The notes beneath the pieces are model-generated. The model was given only the letters and a program-made list of their open reading frames with translations, was not told the origin of the DNA and did no database searches. Shown one piece after another: positions 8,886-17,680 of a DNA stretch of 64,000 nt. Source of the DNA: DATAWK01 sp036267255. GTDB lineage: Bacteria; Acidobacteriota; Terriglobia; Terriglobales; Acidobacteriaceae. Positions within the stretch are counted from its first letter, which is position 1, and each line of letters opens with the position of its first letter. Made by a program: the position numbers and the translations under genes. The stretch spans positions 180,704-244,703 of the forward strand of contig DATAWK010000027.1 of NCBI GenBank assembly GCA_036267255.1, given 5' to 3'.

Positions 8886-10019
8886 ATGTGGAAGCTTTTG
8901 GTACTTTTGTTGTTACCTCTCACTGTCTGCAGTGCGGAGACGCATCCTATCCTTCCGCTTGGCGCTTCTGCGCCTAATTTTGTACTTCCCGGAGTGGATG
9001 GAAAGATTCACAAGCTAAGTGACTATTCCTCCAGCAAGATATTGGTGGTGGTGTTTAACTGCGACCATTGCCCAATTGCGCAGATGTATGAGCAGCGAAT
9101 CAGTCAGCTAGCTGCCGATTACAAAAACAAGAGTGTGGCTGTCGTTGTGATTCAGCCCAATGACCCAAAGGCTACTCGAATCGATGAATTGGATTCTTCG
9201 GATGTCGGCGACAGCCTGGCGGAGATGAAAATTCGGGTAAAGTACAAGCATCTGACCTATCCCTATCTCTATGATGGTGCCACGCAGTCGGTCACGCGAG
9301 CCTACGGTCCGCAAGCAACGCCGCATGTATTTATCTTCGATCAACAGCGCCATTTGCGGTATGAGGGCGCTATGGACAACAGCTATCGCATCGAGTTAGT
9401 TAAGCCAAAAACGCAATATGCGCGCAACGCCATCAATGAACTTCTAGCCAACAAGGAAGTAACGGTAAAACATACGGGTGTGTTTGGCTGCTCGACCAAG
9501 TGGCAGGAGAAAGAGGCTGCTCAGATATCGTATTTACAAAAGCTCGAGGCGGAGCCGGTACCGCTCGAAATGGCCTCTGCGGATACTTTGAAAGCATTGC
9601 GCGCCAATAAGACAGGTAAGATGGTCCTGATTGATTTCTGGGCCACGTGGTGCGGCTCTTGCCTGCGGGAATTTTCCGATCTGGAAGACACCTACAGGAT
9701 GTATAGCGATCGCGACTTTCAATTTGTTACCGTGTCGGTCAATATGCCGGATGAAAAGCCCAGCGTCACACGATGGCTGAATAAAATGCATGCCACAAGC
9801 CGGAACCTGCTGTTTGATTCCACCGACACAGCTGCGTTGCAAGCGGCGTTTGATCCGAAATGGGAGTCAGCCGTGCCGTATACGATTTTGCTCTCAGGGG
9901 ACGGTAAGGTGCTATACGAGACACAAGGAGATGTCGATCTGCTGAAACTGCGCCGCACGATTCTAGCGAATTTGCCCTCAGACTATATCGGCTTCAATAA
10001 ATACTGGGCTGCCGAATAG
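8886..10019 (+). CDS. Exported protein with two thioredoxin-fold domains
   Basis: Periplasmic thiol redox protein of 377 residues. A signal peptide covers about residues 1-17. Domain 1 (about 25-185) is peroxiredoxin/AhpC-TSA-like and has NCDHCP (C59, C62) at the active-site loop. Domain 2 (about 225-370) is TlpA/thioredoxin-like with WATWCGSC (C256, C259) and a cis-Pro-type SAVPYTILL loop. GGAG lies 8 bases before the ATG. As the last gene of the unit it could keep cysteines reduced during cytochrome c maturation, load copper into the first protein, or reduce a sugar-processing partner; none is proven. It is followed by a perfect inverted repeat before the convergent GH116 gene. Double thioredoxin proteins of this build are not rare in Acidobacteriota, but their role is undefined. 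Confidence 0.85.
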   Translation: MWKLLVLLLLPLTVCSAETHPILPLGASAPNFVLPGVDGKIHKLSDYSSSKILVVVFNCDHCPIAQMYEQRISQLAADYKNKSVAVVVIQPNDPKATRIDELDSSDVGDSLAEMKIRVKYKHLTYPYLYDGATQSVTRAYGPQATPHVFIFDQQRHLRYEGAMDNSYRIELVKPKTQYARNAINELLANKEVTVKHTGVFGCSTKWQEKEAAQISYLQKLEAEPVPLEMASADTLKALRANKTGKMVLIDFWATWCGSCLREFSDLEDTYRMYSDRDFQFVTVSVNMPDEKPSVTRWLNKMHATSRNLLFDSTDTAALQAAFDPKWESAVPYTILLSGDGKVLYETQGDVDLLKLRRTILANLPSDYIGFNKYWAAE

Positions 10020-10073
10020 CCTAGAGATACAATCCTGAGCGTGTCTGGCGCGCATGAAGGCCCCACCGCTTTT

Positions 10074-10107
10074 CTTGCGATGAAGGTGTGAACACCTTCA
10101 TCGCAAG
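10074..10107. terminator. Bidirectional terminator-like perfect hairpin
   Basis: Two 16-bp arms (CTTGCGATGAAGGTGT and its exact reverse complement) are separated by GA, in the 116-bp gap between convergent genes. A run of T precedes it, but no T-run follows on either reading strand, so the intrinsic-terminator reading rests on stem strength and position. Confidence 0.6.
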
Positions 10108-10135
10108 ATGGAAGTGATGCACGCAGGGAAGGCGC

Positions 10136-12550
10136 TTAGTTGACTCCGGGATGCGTCATTTCCATGGCCCACACGCCTGCTGGGCGCATGTACATGGAGG
10201 CCCGGAAGTTTCCAGTGATGTCCCATGCTTCGGGTGTGCGGAACCAGTATCCTTTACTCTCATAGATCACGTGATATAGGCCCCAGGCGGTCTTGTAACT
10301 TTCGTCTTTCATCCCTTCACTCATCAACAATCCCGCGTAGCCTAGAGTCGTACCCACCCATACCTCTTTAGCCTGCTCGTTGCTGCTAAGGATGGATCCA
10401 TCGGGAGCCATACCATTGGCTGCTCCCATTTCCCCTTTATCGAATTTCATGACGTTATAGTCGAATATCTTTTGCATCGCGGATCGCTGCATCTGGCGGG
10501 GAACCAGGTCGCCGAGCCCGGTTATATTGGCATACCACTGCCCGGCGAGTTGATCCGCCTGGATGGCATCCTTATATTCACCTGTCGTGTCATAGCGGAA
10601 ATACTCGCCATTCCACAGCTTGTCGATATAGGTCGTTTGGCCTTTCAGAAACAGTGCATGATACTCTGCGGCTGTACGGCTATCCCCGAGCGTTCTTGCT
10701 GTTTCTTCGCCAGCGCGCAAGGCCGCAAGCCAGAGTCCGCCGGAGTAAGCACTTACCCCGGTGACGACCCAGGAGTCATAGGTCTGATCGGGATAGCCGC
10801 TATTTTCCGGCACACCGCCGCCGTGGTCAAACTGGCGCAAATACTCGATGGCATCTTTCATTGCTGGCCACATCTGCTGAAGAAACGCGGTGTCTTTGCG
10901 ACCGGTGAATACATAGTCCCGGTAGGCCATCAGGACAAATTTAGAGTTCAGATCCTTCCAGTTATTCGTGTCTTGCCAGCCGGGTTCGTTGACGGCAACG
11001 AACGGGTCTCCTGCAGGAACTCCTAAATCGTGCGGTACTGCTCCGATCTTTTTTCGCATATGCAGCACAGGAACTCCTGTCTGTTCCGTCTTCCAGACCC
11101 AAAGCCCCTGCTCCGGATATTCCCGCGGCACTGTTGCAGCAAACTCGCGGAGCACCTGCTTGTCGATATCCGGCCAGAACTTCAGCAGCGGCAGCGAGGC
11201 GTAGAAGCGAACATCCAGAGTTGCATAGTACGCGTAGTCAAAGCATTCCAACAATGCGAAGGACGGCGGAGCTTTTGGATTGCTGCCTACCTTCCGGCCC
11301 CAGAATGTGCCTCCATCCGTTAAAACATATAGCTCGTTAAAGAGCATGCCTCTGTACCATAAGGGCTTGCTTTCATCATTGATATAGGGAGCCTGCCAGG
11401 CGTCGATGGCGTTGCTCCACTTCGTTGCGTTCTGTAATCCATCGCGAGCAATTTTCCAGGCGTTGTCGCCAGTTGTGCCATAAAAATCCGTATACCGCCG
11501 ATTCCACTTGCGGCCCTCTCCAAATTGAACGACCGGGAAATCCCAGGAGATCACCATGGGGATCGTCTTTTTTTCTCCTGGCTGCAGCGTAAAACGAATG
11601 GCGATTGCGCCCGCCAGTTTTTCGCCGTCGCTTACCCACGATGTGTTGCTGTTTGCGAGCCTTCCATCTTTCGCGAACGATGTCCAGACCGCCTTGCCAT
11701 CCCCGGCTGCCTGAAACGTTGTCTGGTAGGTGACCTCCACGCCCGGTGTTTCAAGAGCTGCAATCGTGAACTGACCATCCCAATCATTCAAAGTGGCTCC
11801 AGCTCGATTCCTTCCAAACACGATGCCTTTCATGGTTTCCTGAGGGCCGACCGCTTCGCTACGAAAGTCATTGTGATTGCCCTGATTTAAGGCGCCGTTG
11901 AAATCATGCGTATAGGTGCGGAACCACCCATCCATGTTGGTCCACGACAGCAGCACGGAGACGGTCACTGCCTTTTTAGTAGGGTTATCCGCATGCCAGC
12001 GATAGACGGCAATTGGATAGCTCGATTCGCGATAGTTGTTTGGAAGGACAGGGGAAAATTGCTCCAGCACAACATGCGCCGGAAACTTATTCCATTTGTA
12101 GTCGTACCAGGACTTTGGATAGAGTGCGTAATAGTTGCCTGCGCCTACGGGATAATTCCACTGCCAGCTTGACAGTTCACCGTTTTTTGGGTGGTCTGTC
12201 ATGAGAACCCGTGCTGTTCCTTTGGCGTCGCCTTCGGATTGCTGGAACATGGCAAACTCATTTGCATAGACAGTCTCATACTTATGAACACCGGCCTTGA
12301 TGTGCCAACGCGCGAAATCGCCACGATAGGTACGCGAGAATGTTCCCGACCCAAAGCCACCCACAGGGGCACCTTGCCAGTAGCCATCATCGATGTCACC
12401 GTGGACGCGAGTAACTCCGGGATTTGCGAGCGGAAGTCCGATCGGGCGCTTCCATGCTGCCTTTGGTATGCCGTCGCCACACCACGCTGCCGAAGGCAAC
12501 CAAAGCAAAATGAGTACGGCTATAACTTGCACGAAAGCTTTCTTTCCCAT
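10136..12550 (-). CDS. GH116 family beta-glycosidase (GBA2-like)
   Basis: Secreted retaining beta-glycosidase of family GH116 (glucosidase/xylosidase/N-acetylglucosaminidase specificities known), 804 residues. A signal peptide covers about residues 1-25. An N-terminal beta-sandwich domain (about 30-345, with GAPVGGFGSGTFSRTYRGDF) leads to an (alpha/alpha)6 barrel. LLECFDY with DVRFYAS (E435) and PDQTYDSWVVTGVSAYSGGLW (D592) match the nucleophile and acid/base regions of the characterised family enzymes in sequence and spacing. Length is normal. It is divergent from the GH9 gene across a 287-bp gap that carries the second copy of the conserved element, so both may answer to the same regulator. 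It probably finishes off oligosaccharides released by neighbouring endo-acting enzymes. Confidence 0.88.
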   Translation of the reverse strand: MGKKAFVQVIAVLILLWLPSAAWCGDGIPKAAWKRPIGLPLANPGVTRVHGDIDDGYWQGAPVGGFGSGTFSRTYRGDFARWHIKAGVHKYETVYANEFAMFQQSEGDAKGTARVLMTDHPKNGELSSWQWNYPVGAGNYYALYPKSWYDYKWNKFPAHVVLEQFSPVLPNNYRESSYPIAVYRWHADNPTKKAVTVSVLLSWTNMDGWFRTYTHDFNGALNQGNHNDFRSEAVGPQETMKGIVFGRNRAGATLNDWDGQFTIAALETPGVEVTYQTTFQAAGDGKAVWTSFAKDGRLANSNTSWVSDGEKLAGAIAIRFTLQPGEKKTIPMVISWDFPVVQFGEGRKWNRRYTDFYGTTGDNAWKIARDGLQNATKWSNAIDAWQAPYINDESKPLWYRGMLFNELYVLTDGGTFWGRKVGSNPKAPPSFALLECFDYAYYATLDVRFYASLPLLKFWPDIDKQVLREFAATVPREYPEQGLWVWKTEQTGVPVLHMRKKIGAVPHDLGVPAGDPFVAVNEPGWQDTNNWKDLNSKFVLMAYRDYVFTGRKDTAFLQQMWPAMKDAIEYLRQFDHGGGVPENSGYPDQTYDSWVVTGVSAYSGGLWLAALRAGEETARTLGDSRTAAEYHALFLKGQTTYIDKLWNGEYFRYDTTGEYKDAIQADQLAGQWYANITGLGDLVPRQMQRSAMQKIFDYNVMKFDKGEMGAANGMAPDGSILSSNEQAKEVWVGTTLGYAGLLMSEGMKDESYKTAWGLYHVIYESKGYWFRTPEAWDITGNFRASMYMRPAGVWAMEMTHPGVN

Positions 12551-12601
12551 GTGCCCTCCAAAGGCCCCATTTGCGTGTCGTCTTCGTTTGCGGTCAGAAT
12601 C

Positions 12602-12660
12602 TATAGAAAACGCTTGCGTCGATTGCGTGCCTGCGTTGATACTAACTAAACATTACAAAG
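12602..12660 (+). promoter_or_regulatory. Conserved intergenic element, copy 2
   Basis: In the gap between the divergent GH116 and GH9 genes. It has TATAGAAAA (12602-12610), GCTTGC (12612-12617) and ACTAACTAAACATTACAAAG (12641-12660), differing from copy 1 at one position in the last block. It lies 178 bases before the GH9 start and about 50 bases before the GH116 start. No third copy was noticed in the window. Confidence 0.55.
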
Positions 12661-12837
12661 CAGCTCAAGATTTTACAGCTCCGATGCGAAATAAATTCTG
12701 ATTGGGATCGTCGGCTTCTGCGTTTGACCCTCAATACAGTCCTATGCGCAGTGCAGAGCAAGGCAAGAGCGCCGAGGAGAAGAGATGAATTTTTATCGAC
12801 TTCTACTCAGGCATCCGGCAGCTAAAAGGAACCAATC

Positions 12838-15762
12838 ATGAATCTCCGGACCTTCCAAAGATACAACTCTACAAGGGTTGTGTTTTTCAGCGTCATTCTT
12901 GGCCTGACGTGTGGGCAGGCTGCTACCGCATGCTTTGCCTGGCAAGATGTTCCAGCGATGCCCATGAAGGCGAAATATGAGGATGGGGCTCAATATCGCT
13001 GGTTGAACAAGAAGGTGTTGGCTTCACGGTTATTAGATAGCATGGAAGACATCTCTACCTGGTCATTTCAGGGAGATGGAGACATGGTGCTTTCGGAGGC
13101 CCATGTTAAAGAGGGAAAGCATTCTCTGCGAATACGCTCCATTTCAAACATGGGCCGAGTCGATGGCAGCGGGGAGTGGGAAGACCTTATAGCTACGCGC
13201 AAGTTTCCAGGGGAAAACTGGAGCCAATACAATCGGATTTCTATATGGGTGTATCCAGACGTTATTGGTGCACCAGCGATTCCTTTCACGCTGACTCTTC
13301 ATAATGAAGGCACGCACAAGCTGCCTGACCAATATAACGAAGGCCGGGATGAGTCCATCATTCTGAAGAACCATACATGGAATCATGTTGTATGGGAGAT
13401 TGAACCTTTATCCCGCGATAAAGTGACGGCGCTGGATTGTGCTTACAGCCTTCCCAAGATGATTCCAGATCTAGGCGATCAAACAATTCTCTATATCGAC
13501 AAACTTGAACTGCAGCGTGTTACACCCGATCATGTGGAAGGATGGGACGTCGCTGCGGGAAAGATCGCTTTTAGCCATAGCGGGTACACCGTTGGTGAGC
13601 CGAAATCCGCGATTGCCAGTAACCTTTCAGCCCAGGAATTCTCCTTGATCAACCAGGCGACTGGTCGGGTGGTATTGACAAAACCAGTCGTGCAAAAAAA
13701 GACCTCATTGGGGAATTACCAGATTCTCGACTTCTCCGAAGTGCAAGTACCCGGCACGTATATCCTGCACGCCGGAGACACGGACACACAGCCTTTCCGG
13801 ATCGGGGACGATGCCTGGCGTGACAGCATTTGGAAAGCGATTAATTTCATGTATAGCGAGCGATGCGGAACCGTGATTCCTGGCATTCATGGAATATGCC
13901 ATCAGGACGACTACAGTATCCACGGTAATCAACGCATACTTGTAAATGGCGGGTATCACGATGCAGGAGACCTGAGCGCGACTGGAAATACGCCGGGTAT
14001 GTCGTATGCATTGTTTTCGCTGGCTAATCGTCTGAAACAACAAAACGAAGATCCCGCCCTTTACAGCAGAGTGATTGAAGAAGCAAAGTGGGGACTCAAT
14101 TGGGTGCTGAAAACAAGGTTTGGGAATGGATACCGCACAACCGGCCAATTGATCAGTTACTGGACTGATGGAATTATGGGCGATGCTGATGATCGGTTTG
14201 GACAGGCTGTCAATGATCCGGAGTGGAATTTCCGTGTAAGTGGCGTCGAAGCTCTGGCTGCACGAGTATTGAAAGACAGTGATCCAGAGTTGGCGCATCG
14301 CAGTCTTTATACCGCGGAAGACGATTGGAAGTATGCTGTCGCAGGCCTGAAGACAGCTCCGCCGTTGCCAGCGGTTTATGGCCAGAAAGACGACCTGGAG
14401 CGTATTTCATTTGGCGTTGTCGCATCGGTGAATCTATTTCAGGCGACGGGAGACGAACGCTATGCTGAGGAAGCCTTGAAATTGGGCAACCAGATACTCG
14501 CATCTCAAGAACGAAAGTTGCAACCCTGGACCATCCCCTTGACGGGCTATTTTTACACCAGCCCGCAGAGAATCAATCTGTTTCATCGTTTCCATATTGG
14601 GGAAGAACAAGAGCCGATTGTTGCTCTGGCACTCCTATGCAAATCATTTCCAAACAATAAGGAATGGATGCAGTGGTATTCCGCAATTGTTTTGCATTCG
14701 CAATATTATTTGATGGCTGCAGCCAAGATCGATGAACCGTACGATGTGTTGCCGGCCGCAGTGTACAAGGAAAGCGGAGCAAGCCTCATCCCTCTGGCGA
14801 AAAATTGGACCCCGTTACGCGCGGCGGATAGGGATACCTATGTAAAAGAGGTGCGACAGGGCTTTCCATTGGGGGGAGAGTATTACCTTCGAAGATTTCC
14901 TGTCTGGTTTAATTTTCGTGGAAATTCCAGTGTTTTACTCTCCGAGGCAAAAGCACTTTCCCTGGCCGGACAATTGCGTGGCGATCTGGATGTTGAAGAC
15001 CTGGCCCAAAAACAGGCACAGTGGATTATTGGGAGAAATCCTTTTTCCACGAGCATTATGTATGGAGAAGGCTATGACTGGACCCCACTCTATAGTGTTC
15101 GCTCAGGAGAGATGGTCGGAGCGATTCCTGTAGGCATCGAAACAAAGGGGGATAGCGATGCACCTTACTGGCCTACGCAGATTTGCTGGACATATAAAGA
15201 AGTATGGACGCAGCCGGTGGGTCAATGGATCGGGCTCATGCGTGATCTGAGTGGACCATCGGTTGTGGAAGGCCATGCGGACACTGCAACACGCGAGCCT
15301 GTGGAATTCCGCGACCAGCGTACCGGGCGCACCGCAACGGCAACGGTGGATCCTGCAAGCGGTACGTTTCGTCTGCTCTTATCCGAAGGTCACTATACGG
15401 TGCAGCGTGGAGCATTGCAAACAACGCTGACTATTCTGCCTGGTGGAACCTATCATGTCGAGTTAAGAAGCGATAGAGTCTTTGAATTTAAGGTAACTTC
15501 CGAAAATGCGGGCCATGATGAAGTAATTGTACGAGTATTAGCGCAAGGTTCCGGCAGGCATGATTTTGCGATTCGGACCGACAATCTTGCCGTGCACGAA
15601 GCAGGAAAGCAAACGATCATGTTGAATTCTCAAGAGCCACAGGAAGCAATCTGGCATGCCCATGTGATGTCTCCAGATACGCCGTGGGTAGCTGTAGTGG
15701 TTCCCGACAACATACTGAGCGCACATAAGGAAGTCACAGGTATCGCGAATCAGCGAAATTGA
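12838..15762 (+). CDS. GH9 family cellulase-like endoglucanase with N-terminal accessory domains
   Basis: Secreted inverting beta-glucanase of family GH9, 974 residues. AAGGA lies 7 bases before the ATG and a signal peptide ends near residue 34. Residues about 60-230 form a jelly-roll carbohydrate-binding-like domain (SLRIRSISNMGRVDGS, RISIWVYPD). Residues about 235-325 are the CelD_N Ig-like domain usual before GH9 modules. In the catalytic barrel, GGYHDAGD gives the base aspartates D375 and D378, IIGRNPF is the conserved late motif, and E788 in TYKEVWTQ is the likely acid. A beta-rich tail of about 160 residues follows. The likely substrate is cellulose, xyloglucan or mixed-linkage glucan. 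GH18 follows 66 bp downstream. Confidence 0.88.
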   Translation: MNLRTFQRYNSTRVVFFSVILGLTCGQAATACFAWQDVPAMPMKAKYEDGAQYRWLNKKVLASRLLDSMEDISTWSFQGDGDMVLSEAHVKEGKHSLRIRSISNMGRVDGSGEWEDLIATRKFPGENWSQYNRISIWVYPDVIGAPAIPFTLTLHNEGTHKLPDQYNEGRDESIILKNHTWNHVVWEIEPLSRDKVTALDCAYSLPKMIPDLGDQTILYIDKLELQRVTPDHVEGWDVAAGKIAFSHSGYTVGEPKSAIASNLSAQEFSLINQATGRVVLTKPVVQKKTSLGNYQILDFSEVQVPGTYILHAGDTDTQPFRIGDDAWRDSIWKAINFMYSERCGTVIPGIHGICHQDDYSIHGNQRILVNGGYHDAGDLSATGNTPGMSYALFSLANRLKQQNEDPALYSRVIEEAKWGLNWVLKTRFGNGYRTTGQLISYWTDGIMGDADDRFGQAVNDPEWNFRVSGVEALAARVLKDSDPELAHRSLYTAEDDWKYAVAGLKTAPPLPAVYGQKDDLERISFGVVASVNLFQATGDERYAEEALKLGNQILASQERKLQPWTIPLTGYFYTSPQRINLFHRFHIGEEQEPIVALALLCKSFPNNKEWMQWYSAIVLHSQYYLMAAAKIDEPYDVLPAAVYKESGASLIPLAKNWTPLRAADRDTYVKEVRQGFPLGGEYYLRRFPVWFNFRGNSSVLLSEAKALSLAGQLRGDLDVEDLAQKQAQWIIGRNPFSTSIMYGEGYDWTPLYSVRSGEMVGAIPVGIETKGDSDAPYWPTQICWTYKEVWTQPVGQWIGLMRDLSGPSVVEGHADTATREPVEFRDQRTGRTATATVDPASGTFRLLLSEGHYTVQRGALQTTLTILPGGTYHVELRSDRVFEFKVTSENAGHDEVIVRVLAQGSGRHDFAIRTDNLAVHEAGKQTIMLNSQEPQEAIWHAHVMSPDTPWVAVVVPDNILSAHKEVTGIANQRN

Positions 15763-15828
15763 TGCAAATTTCTATGGTTTGTCACCACTCTGTTGCCGTT
15801 CTCTTGAAACAATCTTGTTATAAGAAAA

Positions 15829-16998
15829 ATGAGGAAAGAAGTGCCTAACTTGAATTCTGCCGCTCCGGTACCATGGGCTCGCTCACTTCGCCTACGCAGG
15901 ATAGTGTTTGTCATCCTGTTTGTAGTTATTGGTTGTGCCGCAAGCATAGTGGCGCAGAGTAAAAAACGTATGGTTGCCTATTACTTCTATGGCGATAAGA
16001 ATGAAATCCCGAAGTATACGGCCGCGCAGATTCCATATAAGAAGCTCACGGACCTGATTCATGTCGCGATCCATCCAGCACCGAGCGGTGACGGAACGAT
16101 CCAGATTGCTCCGGGAGCATTGGAGCCGGAGTTGATTCCGAAGGCACACGCAGCGAAAGTACGCGTGCTGGTATGTGTTCAGGGAGCAGCCAGTTTGTTC
16201 AGCAAAATCGCTGCAGATCCTGCTGCGCGGCTTCGATTCGCGGCCAGCTTAAAAGAGTTCGTCATTCGATACCACTATGATGGTGTGGACATCGACTGGG
16301 AGGTTCCACAGGGTCATGCGGATGTGGTCAACAGCGTTGCTCTCATGCAGGCCATTCGCGATGCTTTGCCTTCGCCAAGGTATCTGTTATCCATGGCAAC
16401 GCCATCCAATCCAGGCAGATGGGGAGATTACGATTTTACGAGCCTGACACCCATTGTCGATTTCTATAATGTTATGACCTATGATTTTCACGAGCCAGGG
16501 ACAGAGCATACGGGGCATAATTCCCCCCTGTTTACCGATGCGGATGATCCAAGCTACGAAGGCAGCATTGATGATAGCGTAAATAACTACTTGAATAAGT
16601 TTGGTGTACCACCGGAGAAGCTCAATATTGGCGTGGCATTCTACGGTTATCAATATCCAGTATCAAAGATGTATAGTCCATGCCGTTGCGAGAAAACAGC
16701 GATCAGTCGCAATTATGGGTCGTATATCAAGCAGAGAATTAATAAAGATGGATGGGTTCGACACTTCGACCCCATAGCCATGACGCCATATTTAACTCAT
16801 GAGAACCCTCCTGGGTTTATCACGTATGATGGCCCTCAATCCATTGCAAGAAAGGTGGCGTACATTTTGCAGATACGCGACCTTGGAGGAGTTTTTATGT
16901 GGGAGCTATCTGCAGATTATGATGGAAAAAATCAGGACCTGCTGAATAGTATGCATAAGGCGTTCGTTCGTGCAGAGGCAGAAGATAAGAAGAAATAG
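15829..16998 (+). CDS. GH18 family chitinase-like hydrolase
   Basis: Family GH18 glycosidase of 389 residues, probably secreted or membrane-anchored through a hydrophobic segment at about residues 24-42 (IVFVILFVVIGCAASIVA). The hallmark DGVDIDWE (151-158) gives the DxxDxDxE active site, with E158 as proton donor. YNVMTYDFHEPG and a late MWELSADYDG strand carry the usual substrate-binding Tyr, Asp and Trp. The substrate would be chitin or a GlcNAc-containing glycan such as fungal wall or peptidoglycan fragments. It shares a strand with GH9 (66-bp gap) and is convergent with the cupin gene. No chitin-binding module is attached. The start is the first ATG; its ribosome site is weak. Confidence 0.88.
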   Translation: MRKEVPNLNSAAPVPWARSLRLRRIVFVILFVVIGCAASIVAQSKKRMVAYYFYGDKNEIPKYTAAQIPYKKLTDLIHVAIHPAPSGDGTIQIAPGALEPELIPKAHAAKVRVLVCVQGAASLFSKIAADPAARLRFAASLKEFVIRYHYDGVDIDWEVPQGHADVVNSVALMQAIRDALPSPRYLLSMATPSNPGRWGDYDFTSLTPIVDFYNVMTYDFHEPGTEHTGHNSPLFTDADDPSYEGSIDDSVNNYLNKFGVPPEKLNIGVAFYGYQYPVSKMYSPCRCEKTAISRNYGSYIKQRINKDGWVRHFDPIAMTPYLTHENPPGFITYDGPQSIARKVAYILQIRDLGGVFMWELSADYDGKNQDLLNSMHKAFVRAEAEDKKK

Positions 16999-17047
16999 GA
17001 ATATGAAAAATATCGGAAGACTTGAAATGCGGTGCACCTTTGCGGAG

Positions 17048-17533
17048 TTACTGTTGTACTTTAATGACAAAATAAGTGAAAGTATCGCCTGCAGAGAGTA
17101 TTAGTTGGTGGGGAAGGCCAGCTGGTATGTGGACGACATCTCCAGGTCGTAGCTTCTGGTTTGAACCACCTCTTACTGCAGTTCCGGTTACTTCATTCCC
17201 ATCAGCGTTTGTTTTTGCATCCACGATGCTGCCGCCAGTCCATAGAGTTGCGTGGCCGTCGATCACGAAAAAGATATCGGCGAACTTTTTGTGCAGTTCG
17301 GCGCCTCCGGACTTATCTCGAAAGGCCAGCATGGTGAAGTGATTGGGATATTTTCCCAGGATTTCGCTTGCCGCACCGGTACTTATGTCTGCTTGTTTGT
17401 GCAATTGGGCAGCTCGCTCCATCAGCGTGGAAGTACTGTAATGGTCTATAGCAACTGACTGCGCATGTGCTGCAATCGATAGCGCCACGATCAATATCAG
17501 AATGCGTGTAATCCAGGTGATCATTCGTTTCAC
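17048..17533 (-). CDS. Small secreted cupin-domain protein
   Basis: Single-domain cupin of 161 residues with a signal peptide (LILIVALSIAAHA). Cupin motif 1 is visible at GAELHKKFADIFFVIDG and motif 2 at PGDVVHIPAGLPHQL, so most metal-ligand positions (His, Glu/Asp, His) are recognisable; the usual motif-1 Glu position appears to be Asp. Small exported cupins of this type are widespread in Acidobacteriota without an assigned reaction. It lies 147 bp downstream of kduI on the same strand. A link to uronate handling is possible but not shown. Confidence 0.8.
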   Translation of the reverse strand: MKRMITWITRILILIVALSIAAHAQSVAIDHYSTSTLMERAAQLHKQADISTGAASEILGKYPNHFTMLAFRDKSGGAELHKKFADIFFVIDGHATLWTGGSIVDAKTNADGNEVTGTAVRGGSNQKLRPGDVVHIPAGLPHQLILSAGDTFTYFVIKVQQ

Positions 17534-17680
17534 TTTCCGGCTCCCTTCGTTCTTTCACTGTTAACAGCTTATTCATGCTACGCCGAGACCTCGCGACGAC
17601 CCTGTTACGTGAGCCTTCTTACCATCGAAACGAAATGCATCGAGTATCAAGGCTTCTTCTTTCTCCATAACCTGTCCGCG

